Shown here piece after piece: positions 10,702 through 19,139 of a stretch of 64,000 nucleotides of DNA. The DNA comes from Bacteroidota bacterium (lineage in GTDB: Bacteria > Bacteroidota > Bacteroidia > Sphingobacteriales > Sphingobacteriaceae): the NCBI GenBank assembly GCA_026224775.1, contig JAMFRP010000006.1, positions 62,001 to 126,000 on the forward strand. Reading direction: 5' to 3'. How positions within the stretch are numbered: the first letter of the stretch is position 1; each line of letters starts with the position of its first letter. Made by a program: the position numbers and the translations under genes. The notes beneath the pieces were generated by a model that was given only the letters and a program-made list of their open reading frames with translations, was not told where the DNA came from and searched no databases.

Positions 10702-11325
10702 ATGAATATTAAAAGGCTGATTTTTGAAGGTGAAGGGGTATCGCTCGACTTTAAAAAAACTATTTCCAGCTGCGAGAAGATCGCACGCACCATGTCGTCG
10801 TATGCTAACAACAAAGGCGGTCGCCTGTTAATTGGTGTAGCTGATGACGGCACTATCAAGGGCGTAAAATCCGAGGATGAAGAACGCTACATGATAACCA
10901 AAGCGGCGCACATGTTTTGCAAACCTGCGCTGGAACCAACCTTTGAAGAAGTTTATGTAGATGATAAACTGGTCTTGGTTGTTACTATTGAGGAAAGTAA
11001 CCTAAAGCCCCATTACGCTCTGGCCGAAGACGGCAAATGGTGGGTTTATGTGCGTGTAAAAGACAAAAGTGTTTTGGCCAGTAAAATTGTGGTGGATGTA
11101 CTTAAACGTTCAGCGAATGAAAACGGTGTTTTGATTGAATATTCAGCTAACGAAAAAAACTTGCTGGAGTATCTGGAGAAAAGCAACAGGATAACCGTAA
11201 GGGAATTTTGTGAGCTGTTAAAGCTCACCCGCAAACGCGCGCAGCGAATTTTGGTTGATCTGATACTTTCTGGTGTTATCCGCATCCATACTACCGAAAA
11301 AGAAGAATACTATACCGCGGTATAA
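10702..11325 (+). CDS. AlbA_2 (Schlafen-type) putative DNA-binding protein
   Basis: A 207-residue protein with an N-terminal AlbA_2 domain, shown by EGEGVSLDFKKTIS, MSSYANNKGGRLLIGVADDG near residue 33 and IKGVKSEDEE. The last 60 residues form a helix-turn-helix-like segment (LEKSNRITVREFCELLKLT). The family is annotated as putative transcriptional regulators or nucleic-acid-binding proteins. Targets are unknown. Third gene of the DUF4442-GNAT group. Confidence 0.75.
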   Translation: MNIKRLIFEGEGVSLDFKKTISSCEKIARTMSSYANNKGGRLLIGVADDGTIKGVKSEDEERYMITKAAHMFCKPALEPTFEEVYVDDKLVLVVTIEESNLKPHYALAEDGKWWVYVRVKDKSVLASKIVVDVLKRSANENGVLIEYSANEKNLLEYLEKSNRITVREFCELLKLTRKRAQRILVDLILSGVIRIHTTEKEEYYTAV

Positions 11326-11357
11326 TTGAGCCATCCCGGCCAAAAAATTTACCTTTG
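11326..11357 (+). promoter_or_regulatory. Promoter upstream of the MATE gene
   Basis: TTG at 11326-11328, a 21-base spacer, and TACCTTTG at 11350-11357, matching the Bacteroidota TTTG/TAnnTTTG promoter with one base missing in the upstream element. The ATG of the MATE gene follows 14 bases later, so the 5' leader would be very short. Confidence 0.6.
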
Positions 11358-11371
11358 CCTTACTGACCAAC

Positions 11372-12736
11372 ATGAAAGCCGTATACAAAAAATACAAACA
11401 CCACTATCGCGATAATCTTAAACTGGCAACGCCAGTAATGATATCACAGCTCGGGCATACGCTCGTACAAGCTTCGGATAGTGTGATTGTAGGGCATTTT
11501 GCCGGTACTGTTTGTTTGGCAGCGGTATCATTGGTCAACAGTATTTTTGTTATTCCGATGATCATAGGCTTGGGTATCTCCTATGGCGTTACCCCACTCA
11601 TCGCGCAAAATAATGGTAGAAAAGATTATGCTGAGTGTGGCAAACTACTTTCAAACGGCTTATTCATTAACCTTATTTGCGGAGCTATACTTTTCGGTGT
11701 TTTATTTTTAGGGTCGATATACGCCTTAAATCATTTGCATCAGTCGCCGGAGGTGGTAGAGCAAGCCAAACCGTTTTTAACGCTATTGGGATTGTCGCTT
11801 ATCCCAATGCTGATCTTCAATACTTTTAAGCAGTTTGCCGAAGGTTTGGGATTCACTAAGCAAGCCATGGTGATCTCTGTAATTGGAAACATTCTCAATA
11901 TCTGCGTCGGCATTATACTGGTAAAAGGACTATTCGGCATTAAGCCGATGGGCGTTCGTGGAGTTGGTTATAGTACTTTAATAGATCGTTGTTTAATGGC
12001 GATAGTAATGAGCGTTTATGTATTCCGCTCCGAGAATTTCAAAGTGTATCTGAAAACCTTTGCCATTAAAAACATTAACTATCTGCGCAGTATGCAAATT
12101 TTGCGTATCGGTACACCCATCGCATTACAGTACACTTTTGAACTAAGTGCCTTCAGCGGAGCTGCCATTATGATCGGCAGCATCAGCCTTGTACAACAAG
12201 CCGCCCATCAGGTCGCCATCAACCTTGCCTCCATGACTTACATGATCTCAAGCGGAATTGCCGCTGCCGCCACCATAAAAACCGGCAACTATTTTGGTGT
12301 AAAAGATCATAAAGGATTAAGGTCATCTGCCATATCAAATTATCACATTGTGATTGCATTTATGGTATTTACCGCATTGTTATTTAGCCTTGGCAGTCCC
12401 TATCTACCTTATATTTATACTACAGATAAAGCAGTTATAGTTGTTGCATCACAGCTACTTATCATCGCAGCAGTATTTCAGATATTTGATGGAACGCAGG
12501 TTGTTGGGCTTGGTATTTTACGCGGCATGGGCGATGTAAACATTCCTACCATTAGTACATTTTTAGCTTATTGGGTAGTTGGTTTACCTGTCGGTTATTA
12601 CTTAGGGATAGAATTAAACTGGGGCGTTAAAGGTATTTGGTACGGTTTGGTTTTAGGGTTGATGGTATCCTCTGCACTGATGTTTTTCCGTTTCCAATCC
12701 ATCAGCAGGCGGCACGAAATAAAAGCTATTGAATAA
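11372..12736 (+). CDS. MATE family efflux transporter
   Basis: A 454-residue inner-membrane protein with about 12 hydrophobic helices in two related halves. Family signatures include LATPVMISQLGHTLVQASDS near residue 18 and the second-half repeat RIGTPIALQYTFELSAFSGA near residue 245. It resembles NorM/DinF-type cation-coupled multidrug exporters. Its own promoter lies directly upstream. The substrate cannot be assigned. Confidence 0.88.
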   Translation: MKAVYKKYKHHYRDNLKLATPVMISQLGHTLVQASDSVIVGHFAGTVCLAAVSLVNSIFVIPMIIGLGISYGVTPLIAQNNGRKDYAECGKLLSNGLFINLICGAILFGVLFLGSIYALNHLHQSPEVVEQAKPFLTLLGLSLIPMLIFNTFKQFAEGLGFTKQAMVISVIGNILNICVGIILVKGLFGIKPMGVRGVGYSTLIDRCLMAIVMSVYVFRSENFKVYLKTFAIKNINYLRSMQILRIGTPIALQYTFELSAFSGAAIMIGSISLVQQAAHQVAINLASMTYMISSGIAAAATIKTGNYFGVKDHKGLRSSAISNYHIVIAFMVFTALLFSLGSPYLPYIYTTDKAVIVVASQLLIIAAVFQIFDGTQVVGLGILRGMGDVNIPTISTFLAYWVVGLPVGYYLGIELNWGVKGIWYGLVLGLMVSSALMFFRFQSISRRHEIKAIE

Positions 12737-12760
12737 TTGTAAAGTGGCTATCTGCAAAAT

Positions 12761-12905
12761 CATTGCCGTTGACTTTAGTCAACAGATACAAGCAATCACA
12801 TTTAACGGCTTTAGCCAAAAGATGCAACAATTCTACATATATATAATTAGGCTAAAGCCAAATAGTTGAAATTATTAGTTCCGTTGACTAAAGTCAACGG
12901 CAATG
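12761..12905. repeat. Nested palindromic repeat element
   Basis: The outer inverted repeat has CATTGCCGTTGACTTTAGTC at 12761 and its complement ending at 12905, with 24 of 25 arm bases matching. Inside it is a perfect 10-bp pair, GGCTTTAGCC at 12807 and GGCTAAAGCC at 12850. Each outer arm also contains a GTTGACTWWAGTCAAC self-palindrome. The element sits between the converging MATE and HDAC-like genes and encodes no protein. It is probably a non-autonomous mobile palindrome and may fold as a bidirectional terminator. Confidence 0.8.
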
Positions 12906-12933
12906 AAATTCTTTTTTAAGTGTTTTTAAAAAA

Positions 12934-13836
12934 TTAAAAGTAAAGCTGATTAGCTATGCGATAAGTATTGCAATGCGCCTCCACAATATCCTTGATCTTC
13001 GGCGAATAACCACCACCCATACTTACCTGCAACGGTATGTTGTGTTTAATGCATTGCTCAAAAACAAACTGATCGCGCATTTTGCATTCTTCGCGGGTTA
13101 AACCAAGCTTACCCAATTTATCCGATGCCAGCACATCCACTCCGGCTAAATAAAATATAAAGTCAGGCTTTTGTTGGGTGATGAGCTGCGGCAGCGCATC
13201 ATATAAAAGAGCAAGATAATCATCTCCGTTTATGCCATCTGTCAAGGGAATATCCAGATCAGATTTCTCTTTCCTGAAGGGGAAATTATTAGCTGCATGC
13301 ATAGAAAAGGTGAATACCCTTGGCTCGTTTTCAAAGATCACAGCAGTGCCATTTCCCTGATGCACATCTAAATCAACAATTAAGATAGATTGAGCTAATC
13401 CTTTATTCAACAAATAATTAGCTGCCATAGCCTGATCATTCAGTAGGCAAAAACCTTCACCCCAATTAGTGCCCGCATGGTGCGTACCACCGGCAACATT
13501 AAAGGCAATACCATGCTCAAATGCAAAACGACAACCATCAATAGTTCCCTGTCCAATCCTTACCTCACGCTCCACTAATCGTGCAGATAATGGGAATTCA
13601 ATCCGTCGCTGCTCTCTTTCCGACAATGTCAAATCACGCAACTGCTGCCAGTAAACTGCATCATGTGTCCATAAAATTATTTCTTCTGAGATCGGTTTTG
13701 GCGAAAACAGGTTCTCCCTGCTGATGAGTCCCTCGTGCAACAACTGTTCAGGTATCAACTCATATTTCAGCATAGGGAAACGGTGTCCTTCGGGCAAAGG
13801 ATGGGCATATATCGGGTCGAAAGCAATTTGAAGCAT
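12934..13836 (-). CDS. Histone deacetylase/acetoin-utilisation family deacetylase
   Basis: A 300-residue zinc amidohydrolase of the arginase/HDAC fold. GGTHHAGTNWGEGFCLLND near residue 115 contains the catalytic His pair, DLDVHQGNGTA gives two zinc ligands, and AGVDVLASDKLGKLGLT supplies the last Asp. In bacteria this family removes acetyl groups from lysines, acetylated polyamines or related amides. It starts 15 bases after the kynureninase stop, so the two are likely cotranscribed. The real substrate is unknown. Confidence 0.87.
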   Translation of the reverse strand: MLQIAFDPIYAHPLPEGHRFPMLKYELIPEQLLHEGLISRENLFSPKPISEEIILWTHDAVYWQQLRDLTLSEREQRRIEFPLSARLVEREVRIGQGTIDGCRFAFEHGIAFNVAGGTHHAGTNWGEGFCLLNDQAMAANYLLNKGLAQSILIVDLDVHQGNGTAVIFENEPRVFTFSMHAANNFPFRKEKSDLDIPLTDGINGDDYLALLYDALPQLITQQKPDFIFYLAGVDVLASDKLGKLGLTREECKMRDQFVFEQCIKHNIPLQVSMGGGYSPKIKDIVEAHCNTYRIANQLYF

Positions 13837-13851
13837 AATAAAGCCCTACAA

Positions 13852-15132
13852 TCAAATATTTTCCACCGAACTGATAAGTATTCGCCCGGCGTTAAAAACA
13901 TCTTCGAACGAGTTATAAAGCGGCACAGGGCTCAAGCGAATTACATTAGGCTCCCGCCAATCACCAATAACACCATTTTGGGTTAAATAATTAAAAATTC
14001 CTTTAGCATCACCCGCACAAACCACGGAAAGTTGTCCGCCACGCTTATTAGATTCTTTTGGTGTGATGATCTTGAATAACTCTTTACCCTTTTTAAGATT
14101 GATTTCATTTATAAGAAACTCCAGATAACCTGTTAGCACCTCGCTCTTCGCTCTCAACACTGGCACCCCACCCGCCTCTTCAAATATATCCAGCGAAGCT
14201 TTATGCAACGCCATCAACATAATTGGCGGTGTGCTCACCTGCCAGCCATCAGCACCCGGCTCCGCATCAAAGCCTGGCGCCATTAAAAATTGTTTATCCT
14301 TACGATGTCCCCACCAACCTGCGAAACGTTCATGGTTGGTCTTAAAATGCTTCTCATGCACAAATATCCCGCTTATTCCACCCGGTCCGGAGTTCATATA
14401 CTTGTACGAGCACCAGCAAGCAAAATCAACACCCCAATCATGCAATTTCAATGGCACGTTACCGGCAGCATGCGCCAAATCAAATCCTGCGATAACTCCT
14501 ACATTGTGCGCAGCCTTAGTGATTGCCGCCATATCGAAAAACTGCCCGGTATAATAATTGATCCCGCTGAACAGCACCAAAGCCAGCTCATCCGCGTTAT
14601 CGCTTATTACATCAAGTATATCTTCAGTCCGTAAAGTATCTTCACCGCCGCGCGGAAAAATCTCAATAATGGCGTCTTTAGGATCAAAACCATGAAACCT
14701 AACCTGACTCTCCAAAGCATATTGATCAGATGGAAAAGCACCACCTTCCATTAATATTTTATATCGTTTACTATTTGGTTTATAAAAGCTTACCATCAGT
14801 AAATGAAGATTTACTGTAAGTGAATTCATCACACTAACTTCGTTCTCATTAGCGCCCACAATAGCCGAAAGTGCCGGTGTAAGCTTCTTATGATAACTCA
14901 ACCATGGATCATTACCATCAAACCAGCCCTCTACACCCAATTGCTGCCAATTGGTGAGTTGATCACTCAGGTAATCTTTCGCTGCAACAGGCTGCAATCC
15001 CAAAGAATTACCGCATAAGTAAATAGCATCCCTACCATTGTGCTGCGGTATAAGAAACTTATTTCTTAGTGCTTTTAAAGGGCCTTGTTCATCAAGCTGC
15101 CGCGCGAACTCTGGTGTATTTTGGTACTGCAT
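13852..15132 (-). CDS. kynU: Kynureninase
   Basis: A 426-residue PLP hydrolase. YLCGNSLGLQPVA is near residue 38, the substrate and cofactor region GFDLAHAAGNVPLKLHDWGVD near residue 215, and the PLP lysine in WCSYKYMNSGPGG near residue 245. The enzyme cleaves kynurenine or 3-hydroxykynurenine to anthranilate compounds and alanine. No kynurenine monooxygenase or formamidase is visible nearby. Cotranscribed with the HDAC-like gene. Confidence 0.93.
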   Translation of the reverse strand: MQYQNTPEFARQLDEQGPLKALRNKFLIPQHNGRDAIYLCGNSLGLQPVAAKDYLSDQLTNWQQLGVEGWFDGNDPWLSYHKKLTPALSAIVGANENEVSVMNSLTVNLHLLMVSFYKPNSKRYKILMEGGAFPSDQYALESQVRFHGFDPKDAIIEIFPRGGEDTLRTEDILDVISDNADELALVLFSGINYYTGQFFDMAAITKAAHNVGVIAGFDLAHAAGNVPLKLHDWGVDFACWCSYKYMNSGPGGISGIFVHEKHFKTNHERFAGWWGHRKDKQFLMAPGFDAEPGADGWQVSTPPIMLMALHKASLDIFEEAGGVPVLRAKSEVLTGYLEFLINEINLKKGKELFKIITPKESNKRGGQLSVVCAGDAKGIFNYLTQNGVIGDWREPNVIRLSPVPLYNSFEDVFNAGRILISSVENI

Positions 15133-15144
15133 AACGCAATATTA

Positions 15145-15747
15145 CTATTTATTAGGTTTACTTACATAAGGGTTTCCTTTTACATAAAACCGATACGGCA
15201 GCAAAGCATCTTCACCGGCGTAATCAACGCCAACACGCGGCACTATGGCAATTTCCGTATCAGTAAATGTCAACCCCCTGTCTTCAATCCACAAAGTATC
15301 ACTTTGCAGACTGATGGCATTTATTGCACGCGAAATCCCAAAAGCTTTAGCTACCGATCCAGGTCCTTGGGTAATATTTGGCTTCAACGCGAGCATATTC
15401 CGTCGATACAACATCTCTTCAATCCCATCCGTCGGTTGTATAGCCCTGATCAAAACTGCATGTGGCTGCCCCTCCACAGAGGTGACTACATTGAACATCT
15501 CATGGATACCATAACACAGGTAAACATAGGCAACGCCGCCCTGCATAAACATGGTTTTAGTACGTGGCGTTATTCGGTTACCGTATGAATGTGAGGCCCG
15601 GTCAACTATACCATTATAAGCTTCTGTTTCAACAATATATCCACCTGTAGTTATACCATCAATGCAGGTAAACAAGTACTTGCCTATGAGGTTTTTAGAC
15701 AGATGAACAACATCGGTATTTAAATAAAATGATTCGGGTAATTTCAC
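15145..15747 (-). CDS. DNA-3-methyladenine glycosylase (AAG/MPG type)
   Basis: A 200-residue base-excision repair glycosylase. IVETEAYNGIVDRASHSYGN near residue 38 holds the catalytic Glu, and MFMQGGVAYVYLCYGIHEMF near residue 66 and GPGSVAKAFGI near residue 127 are family motifs. It starts with GTG, which overlaps the TGA of the preceding hydrolase gene (GTGA), so translation is coupled. Removes alkylated purines such as 3-methyladenine or hypoxanthine. Confidence 0.92.
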   Translation of the reverse strand: MKLPESFYLNTDVVHLSKNLIGKYLFTCIDGITTGGYIVETEAYNGIVDRASHSYGNRITPRTKTMFMQGGVAYVYLCYGIHEMFNVVTSVEGQPHAVLIRAIQPTDGIEEMLYRRNMLALKPNITQGPGSVAKAFGISRAINAISLQSDTLWIEDRGLTFTDTEIAIVPRVGVDYAGEDALLPYRFYVKGNPYVSKPNK

Positions 15748-16394
15748 TTCTTAAGAATTGGCTTTAACCATTTGTTTACCTGCTTGGCTTTGTCAAATAT
15801 CATGATATGTGAGCCACCTTTTACAATAGTCGCATCCCTGATATTTTTCACCGGGAATACGCGGTCTTTGTCGCCATGTATATGATACACATTTGGAGGT
15901 ATAATAAAGTTATCCCATTTCAACACGGCCCCCATCGCCCATTTTATAAATATCGGCGAACTTTTGGAAAGCATATCATTAAAAAGCCAGGCATCATTAT
16001 CCTTTAAATGCCCAAACAATGGCTTTATCAAAAAGCCCAGCTTATTTAATATTCTGCCGGGCAAAAGTTTATAAATTGGCAATACTCTGAACACCGGAAA
16101 ATAATCAGGAGCTTCCTTAATTGTTTTGATGCTAGAAATAAGTATAGCCTTTTTAAGGCTAACTTTCTTGGCGATTTCGATCGCAAGCATACCACCCAAT
16201 GAAGTGCCAATCACAATAGAATTTGGTCTTATATCATATTGATAAATAATCTTTTGTGCATAAGTTTCTAAAGTATCTATTTCATGTGGTTCTATCCAAT
16301 CAACCGGTACTACTTCATCATCTTCAGGTATATCAACATTGTTATAAAGCCGCGTATCAGCGCCCAGGCCTGAGATCAGAAAAACTTTACTCAT
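15744..16394 (-). CDS. Alpha/beta hydrolase
   Basis: A 216-residue protein. IVIGTSLGGMLAIEIAKK near residue 61 is the nucleophile elbow with Ser. The C-terminal VYHIHGDKDRVFPV and KGGSHIMIFDKA supply the likely Asp and His. It opens with VFLISGLGADTRLY, an HG-x-x-like oxyanion loop. No signal peptide. It overlaps the upstream GAF-protein gene by ATGA and the glycosylase gene downstream. Substrate unknown. Confidence 0.8.
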   Translation of the reverse strand: MSKVFLISGLGADTRLYNNVDIPEDDEVVPVDWIEPHEIDTLETYAQKIIYQYDIRPNSIVIGTSLGGMLAIEIAKKVSLKKAILISSIKTIKEAPDYFPVFRVLPIYKLLPGRILNKLGFLIKPLFGHLKDNDAWLFNDMLSKSSPIFIKWAMGAVLKWDNFIIPPNVYHIHGDKDRVFPVKNIRDATIVKGGSHIMIFDKAKQVNKWLKPILKK

Positions 16395-16870
16395 GCCAAA
16401 TTAATCAGCTTAACAAGCTGCACCAGGAAGGCTTTATCAATCTCATCAAAGTGCGCCAAATGCTCGCTATCTACATCCAAAACTCCCGCAACCTCATCAT
16501 TGTGAAACAGCGGCACCACTATTTCTGATCGCGACAATGAACTGCAAGCAATATGCCCCGGAAATTCATCCACATCAGCCACTATAAGCGCACTGGCTTG
16601 CTCCCAGGCCACCCCACACACACCTTTACCCTTTTTAATACGCGCACATGCTACAGGCCCCTGAAAAGGCCCTAAAACCAATTCGTCGTTTTTCACCATG
16701 TAAAATCCAACCCAAAACCAGTTAAATTGCTCCTTTAGCGCAGCACTGATATTCGCAAGGTTGGCAATTAAATCATCTTCGCCAGCTATCAGGGCCTCTA
16801 TTTGAGGAATTAATGATTGATACTGAGCCGCTTTGTCTGTTGTTTGTATGATGGTTAAATCCTCTGCCAT
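16391..16870 (-). CDS. msrC: Free methionine-(R)-sulfoxide reductase (GAF domain)
   Basis: A GAF-domain enzyme of about 159 residues. PFQGPVACARIKKGKGVCGV and HIACSSLSRSEIVVP carry the three conserved cysteines of fRMsr, and VLDVDSEHLAHFD is the typical C-terminal motif. It reduces the free amino acid, not protein-bound Met sulfoxide. The start at 16870 (MAEDLTIIQ) is preferred over an in-frame ATG at 16912 because similarity begins there and the upstream part is AT-rich spacer. The gene overlaps the hydrolase gene by four bases. Confidence 0.9.
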   Translation of the reverse strand: MAEDLTIIQTTDKAAQYQSLIPQIEALIAGEDDLIANLANISAALKEQFNWFWVGFYMVKNDELVLGPFQGPVACARIKKGKGVCGVAWEQASALIVADVDEFPGHIACSSLSRSEIVVPLFHNDEVAGVLDVDSEHLAHFDEIDKAFLVQLVKLINLA

Positions 16871-16942
16871 GTTGCAAAAATAAGTATGAACTATTACATT
16901 TAAATAAGACAAATATCATATTTAATGTTTTAATTAGTCGCG

Positions 16943-17641
16943 ATGATTGTTAGTCTTACTATAGTTCGCTACCGTAAATCCTTAATACCTTTTGCTTTAT
17001 TGGCTATGGCTGCACATCGCCTACCTTTAGTGGTCAATAAAAAATGCAGTTTTTGGAAATTGCTTGGTAGCGGCCGTAACGGTACTTTTGACCTGCAACC
17101 CGATTGGCAACAATGGGGCCTGTTGGCTGTATGGGACAATCGGGAAGCATTTGATGAGTTTTACAATAAATCATTCATACATTGGTGGTGGAATACCTTC
17201 ACCAATGAAAAATGGACGATATTATGCGAACCACTGCAAAGCCACGGTAAATGGAATAGTAAAGAACCCTTTGGCAAACCTGATACTAAAGTAATTATCG
17301 GACCCGTGGCTGTGCTGACACGAGCAACTATTAGACCTAACAAACTAAAAAGTTTTTGGGCCAATGTTGATAGCGTGGCTAATATTATGACTAATACACC
17401 GGGATTCATCACCTCATTTGGCATTGGCGAAGCACCTGTATATCGACAGGCTACATTTTCTATATGGAAAAGTATTGAAGATGTAAAAGCTTTTGCCTAT
17501 ACATCAAAGGAGCATGCCGAAGTCATCAAAAAAACAAGAAACGAAAATTGGTATAGCGAAGAGCTTTTTGCAAGATTTAAAATTGTGGATAGCTTGGGCA
17601 CAATAAATGGTAATAATCCCCTAAAGGGAATAGAATTATAA
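16943..17641 (+). CDS. Spheroidene monooxygenase (CrtA)-like protein
   Basis: A 232-residue protein with CrtA family features: an N-terminal VSLTIVRYRKSLIPFALLAM, then CSFWKLLGSGRNGTFDLQPD near residue 35 and the C-terminal pattern HAEVIKKTRNENWYSEELFA ending in RF. In phototrophs CrtA ketolates carotenoids, but many CrtA-like proteins occur in genomes without that pathway. No carotenoid genes lie nearby, so a carotenoid role is not supported here. It is followed after 3 bases by a small ORF. Confidence 0.75.
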   Translation: MIVSLTIVRYRKSLIPFALLAMAAHRLPLVVNKKCSFWKLLGSGRNGTFDLQPDWQQWGLLAVWDNREAFDEFYNKSFIHWWWNTFTNEKWTILCEPLQSHGKWNSKEPFGKPDTKVIIGPVAVLTRATIRPNKLKSFWANVDSVANIMTNTPGFITSFGIGEAPVYRQATFSIWKSIEDVKAFAYTSKEHAEVIKKTRNENWYSEELFARFKIVDSLGTINGNNPLKGIEL

Positions 17642-17644
17642 ATT

Positions 17645-17893
17645 ATGAGAATTATTGCAGAATTACCTCACCCGGACTTTAAAATTTCAATCCTTAATAT
17701 GAACCAGAAGTTCATTATCAAGATTGAGAAGGGGAGTATTGAACAGAGTTATAAAATACCAGAGATGGATTTAACCGATGGCGTAAACAGTGTATTTGAA
17801 ATACTTGATGAAGCTTTCTTAAAAACTGTATCGCTCCGTTTTGAAGAAATGAAGAAAGATTTCAAAGAAACATATTTCAGGTATAACTATTAG
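17645..17893 (+). CDS. Small hypothetical protein coupled to the CrtA-like gene
   Basis: An 82-residue, soluble, charged protein starting 3 bases after the CrtA-like stop. It begins MRIIAELPHPDFKISILNMN and has alternating beta-like and charged segments with an acidic helix near the C-terminus. I do not recognise a domain. Its spacing and ordinary codon use support a real gene cotranscribed with the CrtA-like gene. Confidence 0.6.
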   Translation: MRIIAELPHPDFKISILNMNQKFIIKIEKGSIEQSYKIPEMDLTDGVNSVFEILDEAFLKTVSLRFEEMKKDFKETYFRYNY

Positions 17894-18186
17894 ATGATGT
17901 AATTTACATAACTTACTGTATAAATGAAACTTAAATAGCTAAACAGAATTTAATTTGGTAACAATCAAACGATCAACTTGCCGATTTAACCATTGGTAAA
18001 TATATTCCTAAAAGGTTTACAATATCTACTTCAACAAATTAGTTAATCTAACTGATTTTCTTTATTTTATAATATATAAAAAAATTATATTTGGTTAACT
18101 TATAGAACATATTTTAGGTAGCTTTTAATTATTAAACAGTAATTCAGTTAAAAAAACACTATTTTTAAATTGTCAAATTCACACTA
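17894..18186. other. AT-rich intergenic spacer
   Basis: About 290 bases, strongly AT-rich, with many TTTA/AATT stretches. No ORF of note, tRNA or strong hairpin is visible. It may hold the promoter for the next small gene, but I see no clean TTTG/TAnnTTTG pair. Confidence 0.5.
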
Positions 18187-18399
18187 ATGATTAGCAGCAA
18201 ACAGTTTTACAATTTACATACTACCCAGGGTATGAAATTGATCAACATCAGAAACATTGCATGTATTGAAGAAGTAAATACATATCCTCAGATCACCCTG
18301 AATGTAAAACGTGCGGATGGGAATTACATTGAATTTATCAGCAGCGATGTGTATGATAAATTAGTAGAAAGTATTTTGAAAATGGATGCTGAATTGTAG
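18187..18399 (+). CDS. Small hypothetical protein (beta-rich)
   Basis: A 70-residue protein. MKLINIRNIACIEEVNTYPQ, then an ITLNVKRADGNYIEF strand pair and a C-terminal helix, resemble the compact beta fold of LytTR or FlbD-like peptides, but the match is loose and I do not assign it. ATG start. It converges on the Dph6-like gene with 5 bases between the stops. Confidence 0.5.
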   Translation: MISSKQFYNLHTTQGMKLINIRNIACIEEVNTYPQITLNVKRADGNYIEFISSDVYDKLVESILKMDAEL

Positions 18400-18404
18400 A
18401 ATTT

Positions 18405-19130
18405 TCAAATGGGGAGCAAATCACAATACCAAAATCCAGTTTTTTTAACCCGGTCGCTTCCTGCGCAATCGTCACCTGCCTTGTTGGGTGCTTTATATTC
18501 TTTAAATATCTTTTCGCCGGTTTTATATTTTATTTCTTCTTTGAATATTGGGCCTTTAAAAGCATAAGTGTGAAACTCTCCGTTTTCACCGCACACATCT
18601 ACAGTTGCTGGTAAATCATTTATAAGCTGTTTGGTTATCTCCTGCCCTGCCAGTTCACCTAATTCTTCCTGAGTACAGGCTATTACAGTACCAAATCCTA
18701 GATGCAAAAACTCGTCAATTAATTTGCGGGTATCACGTTTCCATAAGGGGTAAATCCCCTTCATGTTTACTTCAGCAAGCCTGGCATCCCTGTAATTTCG
18801 TAAATCTTCCAGAAAAATATCGCCAAATATAGAATGCGTAATTCCTTCCGCACTCAGTCGACTTAAATGAGCTCGCATTACGTCATTATATTCTGTCATA
18901 CCCGGCATCTCAGGCAAACGAATTTGATATAGAGGAATTCCAATACTCTCTGCCTGTTTAATTAGCAGCTCTGTCCTGACACCATGCATAGAAATTCTAT
19001 CCGCTGCATCATTTATGGTGGTTACAAGATACTTGATATCCAATTCAGGATTCTTTAGGCAATAATATAGCGCCAACGCACTATCCTTACCACCACTCCA
19101 ATTAAATATACATTTGATTTTATCAGGCAT
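18405..19130 (-). CDS. Diphthine-ammonia ligase-like ATP pyrophosphatase (ATP_bind_4)
   Basis: A 241-residue PP-loop enzyme. FNWSGGKDSALALYYC near residue 9 is the ATP-binding loop, and GDIFLEDLRNYRDARL near residue 103 is the Dph6 family motif. In archaea and eukaryotes Dph6 amidates diphthine on EF2. Bacteria lack diphthamide, so the bacterial substrate is unknown. It starts 9 bases after the sirtuin stop, suggesting one operon. Confidence 0.85.
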   Translation of the reverse strand: MPDKIKCIFNWSGGKDSALALYYCLKNPELDIKYLVTTINDAADRISMHGVRTELLIKQAESIGIPLYQIRLPEMPGMTEYNDVMRAHLSRLSAEGITHSIFGDIFLEDLRNYRDARLAEVNMKGIYPLWKRDTRKLIDEFLHLGFGTVIACTQEELGELAGQEITKQLINDLPATVDVCGENGEFHTYAFKGPIFKEEIKYKTGEKIFKEYKAPNKAGDDCAGSDRVKKTGFWYCDLLPI

Positions 19131-19139
19131 TGCTATTAT

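Noticed and set aside
16871..16912. Upstream ATG for the free Met-R-sulfoxide reductase
   Set aside because: The added residues do not match the family and fall in the promoter-like spacer.
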